From assembly GCA_027622355.1 (NCBI GenBank), contig JAQBZT010000092.1, positions 1-9,604 of the forward strand: a DNA stretch of 9,604 bases, read 5' to 3'. Position 1 is the first letter of the stretch, and each line of letters opens with the position of its first letter. A program made the position numbers and the translations under genes. A model generated the notes under the pieces. The model was not told the origin of the DNA. It saw nothing but the letters and a program-made list of their open reading frames with translations, and did not search any database. This document shows, one piece after another, positions 6,071 to 9,604 of this stretch. This DNA is from a bacterium. Lineage in GTDB: Bacteria; UBA8248.

Positions 6071-7446
6071 CTAATACTTTTTTCGCTGCTCCAGATCGAT
6101 GACCGGCGGGGATTCGACCTCGGGCGCATTGAGGACACGCGGGGTGCGTTCGATCGGCGAGAGCGGATCGATGACTCCCGAAACAGGCGTTCCCAAGTCC
6201 TCGAAACGGCGGGCTGATATCAGGACGCGGGTTTCGTAGGAACCTACCGCATTGTTGTAGGATTCCACCGCTCGATCGAGACTCTTCCCCAAAGTGCCGA
6301 AATGGCCCGCCATCGTCCGGAGCCGCTGATGCAGTTCTTTTCCGAGAAGACCAATTTGATGAGCACTCTCGGCGATCTTCTCCTGTTGCCAGCTGTACGC
6401 AATGGTCCAGAGCAGCCCGATCAGGTTGATGGGGCTCGCCAGAATAACCCGGCGCGTCATTGCCTCCTCGATGAGCGCGGGCTCCTGCTCGAAAGCGGCG
6501 CTGTAAAGGCTCTCCCCCGGCAGAAACATCACCACAAATTCAGGCGTTGACTCGAACTGGCTCCAGTACTCCTTGGCGCTCAGTTTCTGGATATGATCGC
6601 GGACCAGCCGGGCATGTTCCTTCAAGTGGTGCACACGCTGGCTTTCCTCCTCCGCTTGTTGGGCCTGAATAAAAGCATGTAGGGGAGCCTTGGCGTCCAC
6701 GATGACATTTTTCTGGCCCGGCAGACGTACAATGAGGTCGGGACGGAGCCTGCCTCCCTCGGTCTGAAGCGACTCCTGCTCCGTAAAGTCGCAGTGCGAA
6801 ATCATCCCGGCCAGTTCCACGACGCGGCGAAGCTGCATCTCACCCCATTGGCCCCGCACGCCGGGAGAGCCCAGCGCCCGCACCAGGTTTCCGGTTTCTT
6901 GTTGAAGTCTCTGCTGCGTAGAGCCCAGCGCCTTGACCTGCTCCAGAAGACCGCTGTAGGCGCCCTCTCGTGATTTTTCAATCTCGCGCATCTGGGAATC
7001 TATTTTGTCTATCGATTCCTTGATCGGATTCACGAGCACCTCGACCGCCTTCTGGCGGGACTCCAGATCCCCTTTCGCTTCCGTCTGAAATTTTTCGAGG
7101 GTCGACTTGGCCAGATCGAGGAAAGACTGGTTGTTGCTCTTGAGCGCCTCGGAGGAGAGGGCCTGGAAGGCCTCGCGGAACTCCTGCTCCATCCGGCCCA
7201 GATCAGCAAGCCTCTCCTCCGAAGCCTTCCGCACGGAGGCAACGCGCTCTTCCATCCGGGCGAGGTCGCTCCTGAGGTCCGTGACTTCGCGGCCCCTGCC
7301 CTCGGCTTCTGCGCGGTAGGAACCGCCTCTTCGGAGGCGGCGAGCCGGGCATCGAGCACGGCGCGGCGCGACTTCGAGGCCAGCCATGCCAAGGCATAAC
7401 CCGCGGCGCCGGCGATCAAAATCCAGATGAGCAGACCGGAATCCAA
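6071..7446 (-). CDS. rmuC: DNA recombination protein RmuC, apparently frameshifted near the N-terminus
   Basis: RmuC proteins are membrane-anchored coiled-coil proteins with a restriction-endonuclease-like core, linked to limiting inversions at short inverted repeats. The main frame (stop 6071, open to 7387) carries the family core: LGSPGVRGQWGEMQLRRVVE, RPDLIVRLPG with VDAKAP (a PD-(D/E)xK-like Asp...Asp-x-Lys set), FVVMFLPGESLYSAAF and NLIGLLWTIAYSW. The expected N-terminal anchor lies in another frame: SGLLIWILIAGAAGYALAWL then ARLAASEEA, starting at a TTG at 7446 with GAGGGA four bases upstream. The anchor frame stops making sense around 7312-7335, where the main frame picks up as YRAEAEGRGREV. 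The span 7446-6071 is one base short of a multiple of three, so one base appears lost; restored length would be about 458 residues. Starting in the main frame at 7387 gives an Arg-rich, implausible N-terminus. Confidence 0.85.
7323..7340. repeat. Perfect 7-bp stem with TTCG loop at the rmuC frameshift
   Basis: CCGCCTC (7323-7329), loop TTCG, then GAGGCGG (7334-7340) form a very stable GC-rich hairpin with a UUCG-type loop on the plus strand. It overlaps a second small stem, GCGGT/ACCGC, at 7313-7326. It lies exactly where the rmuC reading frame breaks. It is inside a gene and lacks a T-run, so it is not a terminator. Confidence 0.6.
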
Positions 7447-7508
7447 GATATCCCTCAAACGCGGGCGGCAGCGGACATTCGGAGCGTTTCCCCCTCGGGG
7501 CGGCGCGG

Positions 7509-7796
7509 CTAATCCTTGGGCGGCGCCGGAGCCTCCGGGGCTTCCAGCCGAACCGCCGCTTCGATCAGGAGGCGGAAGATTTTTTCGAGCGTTTCCGGGG
7601 GACACGGCCCGTCGTTCAGTTTGAGCACCCTGGAGATGACCTCTCCCTCACGCTCGGGAACGCGGATTTCCATCCCCCGCTCCCCCTTGAAGCGCCCCAC
7701 CTCCTGGCAAACCCGGAGGCGCTCGGCGATCAAACGGACCAGTTCGGCATCGCATTCGTCAATCCGGCGCCGAAGCCCGGAAAGTTCCTCGGTCAT
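7509..7796 (-). CDS. Chorismate mutase, AroQ class, single domain
   Basis: This 95-residue cytoplasmic protein should convert chorismate to prephenate for phenylalanine and tyrosine synthesis. It matches the all-helical AroQ domain: LRRRIDECDAELVRLIAER at the start, EVGRFK, VPEREGEVISRV and a last helix IFRLLIEAAVRLE. Aligned by eye to the E. coli domain, the active-site residues are Arg9, Arg26, Lys37, Arg49 and Glu50. The usual last-helix Gln (Gln88 in E. coli) is Glu85 here, as in the yeast enzyme. No dehydratase or dehydrogenase domain is fused. GGAGG six bases upstream supports the ATG. It lies 62 bases upstream of rmuC on the same strand, so cotranscription is possible. No other aromatic pathway gene is in view. 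Confidence 0.9.
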   Translation of the reverse strand: MTEELSGLRRRIDECDAELVRLIAERLRVCQEVGRFKGERGMEIRVPEREGEVISRVLKLNDGPCPPETLEKIFRLLIEAAVRLEAPEAPAPPKD

Positions 7797-7853
7797 TCAA
7801 TCCCTCCCGGAGCCGGACCGGCGCCCGCCCCGTGCTGGTTTTCTTTAGCGGGC

Positions 7854-7859
7854 ATTATA
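7854..7859 (-). promoter_or_regulatory. Possible -10 box for the chorismate mutase gene
   Basis: The minus strand carries a perfect TATAAT, with TG directly before it, 58 bases upstream of the chorismate mutase ATG. I find no acceptable -35 box 16-18 bases further up, so this is only a candidate. If used, transcription would start near 7847 and probably run into rmuC. Confidence 0.3.
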
Positions 7860-7921
7860 CATGGCGGCAGCGCTTTTCGCTTTCCGGCGAGTAACACTGG
7901 GCTTGTCTTGCGAAAAGGACA

Positions 7922-9475
7922 CTACCGGGCCCAGATCGGGACCACCCCCGCCGTGATTCCAAAAACCGCAAAAGCCACCAGATACATCAACGCCGTGACG
8001 AGAATGACCCCCACCAAATTCATCGCCAGCCCCGCCCGGGCCATCTGCGGGATGGTCAACATCTTGCTTCCGAAAACGATAGCGTTCGGGGGCGTCGCCA
8101 CAGGGAGCATGAAAGCGCACGAAGCCGCCAGCGTCGCCGGAATCATCAGCAAAAACGGATGTGTCCCGAGCCCGACCGCCGTCGCCGCAAGAATGGGCAT
8201 CATCATCGTCGTGGTGGCTGTATTGGATGTCACCTCAGTCAAAAACGTCATCAAAAGCGCCGTCCCCAGGATCATGACGATCGGCGGGAATCCCTTCCAC
8301 ACTCCGAGCGTCTCCCCGATCCATTTCGTGAGGCCGGTTTGCTGAAACCCCGCCGCGAGCGCAAAACCGCCGCCAAAGAGAAGGAGTACTCCCCAAGGCA
8401 CACGTTCGTGCGCCAGATCCCAGTTCAGGATGAACTCTCTCCGCTTGAAGTCGAGTGGCAGGAAAAACAGAAGCAGTCCCATCCCCATGGCCACGGTGGC
8501 ATCATGGAGGAGCTTTGGGCTCTCGAACAGGGAAGACCACCCAGGAATGGTCAAATATGGGATCGGGATCGGACTGCGGAAGATCCACAGCAGCGCCGTC
8601 GTGACGAAAACCAACAGAACAATCCGTTCACCCTTCGTCATCGGCCCCAGCGACCGCAAATGATCTTCGATTATTTCCCGTACACTGGTGCCCCCGGCGG
8701 TTCCTTTCGTCTCCGCATCGACGCGGCGAGAGAGATAGAACCAGGCGACCGCGATGAACACGATCACCAAGGGCACCCCGACCATCATCCATTTGAGAAA
8801 AGTAATTTCCGGCGCCGCCGGAAAGAGCCGCTTCACAAAACCGGCGAACACGATGTTCGGCGGCGTCCCCACCAATGTTCCGATCCCCCCGATGTTGGCC
8901 GCATAGGCGATGGCCAGCATCATGGCGATCCCGAATTTGTTCATCCCCTCCTGGTGGATTTCTTCTGCCTTCCCCGTCTGAATGGCGATCTCTGTCACCA
9001 CCGCCAGGCTGATGGGCAGCATCATCATGGTCGTCGCCGTATTCGATATCCACATGCTGAGAAAGGCGGTCGCGACCATAAACCCGAGGAGCAGGCGGCG
9101 GGGGCTCGCCCCGACGAATTTGAGGATTTGGAGCGCGATGCGCAGATGGAGATTCACGCGTTCAATGGCGATGGCGATCAAAAAGCCGCCGAGAAAAAGG
9201 AAAACCAGATGGTTGGCGTAGGCCAGGCTCACCTTCCGGCTCCCCATGATGCCGAGAAGCGGATAGAGCACAAGCGGAACCAGCGCGGTCGCCGAAATCG
9301 GCGCGGCCTCGGAGATCCACCAGGTCGCCATCAGCACGGCCACTGCCGCCATCCGCATGGTGGCGGGCGTCATCCCCGCCGGCGCCGGCAGGATGAGAAA
9401 CAATACAAAAAGCGCCAATCCCAGCCAGAGCCCGGCCTGCTGTCTCGTAAAATTACCCGCTCCACCCTCCTCCAT
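7922..9475 (-). CDS. DASS/SLC13 family anion:sodium symporter (dicarboxylate transporter)
   Basis: This 517-residue polytopic inner-membrane protein belongs to the divalent anion:sodium symporter family (CitT/SdcS/NaDC type), which imports succinate, malate, citrate or related anions, or sulfate in some members. Two copies of the signature SNT motif, one per inverted repeat, are present: MWISNTATTMMMLP (SNT at 144-146) and EVTSNTATTTMMMP (SNT at 417-419). Supporting segments are LVGTPPNIVFAGF and ATPPNAIVFGS (about 460-469). About eleven hydrophobic segments and two re-entrant hairpins fit the usual layout and length. I chose the ATG at 9475, with GGAGG nine bases upstream, over a TTG at 9481 with only three bases of spacing. 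The substrate cannot be decided. The chorismate mutase gene starts 125 bases downstream with its own possible promoter. Confidence 0.9.
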   Translation of the reverse strand: MEEGGAGNFTRQQAGLWLGLALFVLFLILPAPAGMTPATMRMAAVAVLMATWWISEAAPISATALVPLVLYPLLGIMGSRKVSLAYANHLVFLFLGGFLIAIAIERVNLHLRIALQILKFVGASPRRLLLGFMVATAFLSMWISNTATTMMMLPISLAVVTEIAIQTGKAEEIHQEGMNKFGIAMMLAIAYAANIGGIGTLVGTPPNIVFAGFVKRLFPAAPEITFLKWMMVGVPLVIVFIAVAWFYLSRRVDAETKGTAGGTSVREIIEDHLRSLGPMTKGERIVLLVFVTTALLWIFRSPIPIPYLTIPGWSSLFESPKLLHDATVAMGMGLLLFFLPLDFKRREFILNWDLAHERVPWGVLLLFGGGFALAAGFQQTGLTKWIGETLGVWKGFPPIVMILGTALLMTFLTEVTSNTATTTMMMPILAATAVGLGTHPFLLMIPATLAASCAFMLPVATPPNAIVFGSKMLTIPQMARAGLAMNLVGVILVTALMYLVAFAVFGITAGVVPIWAR

Positions 9476-9539
9476 GCGCAAGTCCCTCCCTTTTCAAGTT
9501 CCACTCCGGAAACAGGAGCGCCGTCGAACAGGCGCAGTC

Positions 9540-9604
9540 TTAATTATGGGCACTTCTCTCGGCCGCAGGGATTTTGGAGAGCGGGTCGCCCGCCATCCGG
9601 AGCC
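9540..9604 (-). CDS. Possible C-terminal end of an upstream gene (cut by the window edge)
   Basis: On the minus strand one frame enters from the right edge and ends at a TAA (9540-9542), reading about LRMAGDPLSKIPAAERSAHN. It looks more protein-like than the other two frames, but twenty codons cannot prove a gene. If real, it would lie 64 bases upstream of the transporter gene in the same direction. Confidence 0.2.
   Translation of the reverse strand, partial: LRMAGDPLSKIPAAERSAHN

Noticed and set aside
7908..8345. 145-codon plus-strand frame opposite the transporter gene
   Set aside because: It mirrors the C-terminal half of a clear DASS transporter and has no independent support.
1..9604. 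Mobile elements, CRISPR arrays, rRNA or tRNA genes
   Set aside because: No spaced repeats, transposase or integrase motifs, terminal inverted repeats or cloverleaf patterns were seen. The tRNA-like look of the right edge did not hold up.

Overview
This is a gene-dense stretch of an ordinary bacterial chromosome with eleven well-supported protein genes, one gene cut by the left edge and a possible gene end at the right edge. The DNA is visibly GC-rich, with C or G favoured at third codon positions and several GTG or TTG starts. A PEGA lipoprotein with a lipobox, an RmuC protein, a DASS-type carboxylate transporter and a crotonase close to the MenB/BadI group suggest a Gram-negative-type, probably uncultivated lineage near the Pseudomonadota, Desulfobacterota or related metagenome phyla. 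That placement is an impression, because no marker gene is present. I see no rRNA, tRNA, CRISPR array, transposase or integrase.

Left part, plus strand (1-2199): the end of an acidic unknown protein overlaps by one base a small membrane-anchored coiled-coil protein. An OsmC-family protein follows, then a TauE/SafE permease behind a good TTGACA promoter. Middle, plus strand (2337-4332): a crotonase-fold acyl-CoA enzyme, a DoxX-like membrane protein and an XRE/S24 (CI/LexA-like) regulator have gaps of about 20 bases and look like one operon. The regulator starts at a TTG overlapped by the stop of a six-codon leader frame.

Region 4337-5397, minus strand: a tandem EthD-like (dimeric alpha/beta-barrel) protein lies downstream of a PEGA lipoprotein, which has a near-consensus promoter. 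A divergent gene (5580-6053) encodes an unknown protein with a Cys/His cluster. Region 6071-9475, minus strand: a DASS transporter, then AroQ chorismate mutase, then rmuC. The rmuC N-terminus appears split by a one-base frameshift beside a very strong hairpin.

The genes do not form one obvious pathway. OsmC (thiol peroxidase-like), TauE/SafE (sulfur oxyanion export) and DoxX (a family with thiosulfate:quinone oxidoreductase members) give a faint sulfur/redox flavour, but that is inference. I do not see a clearly new system. The points most worth checking are the rmuC frameshift, the leader frame at the regulator, the altered crotonase active site and the unknown Cys/His protein.
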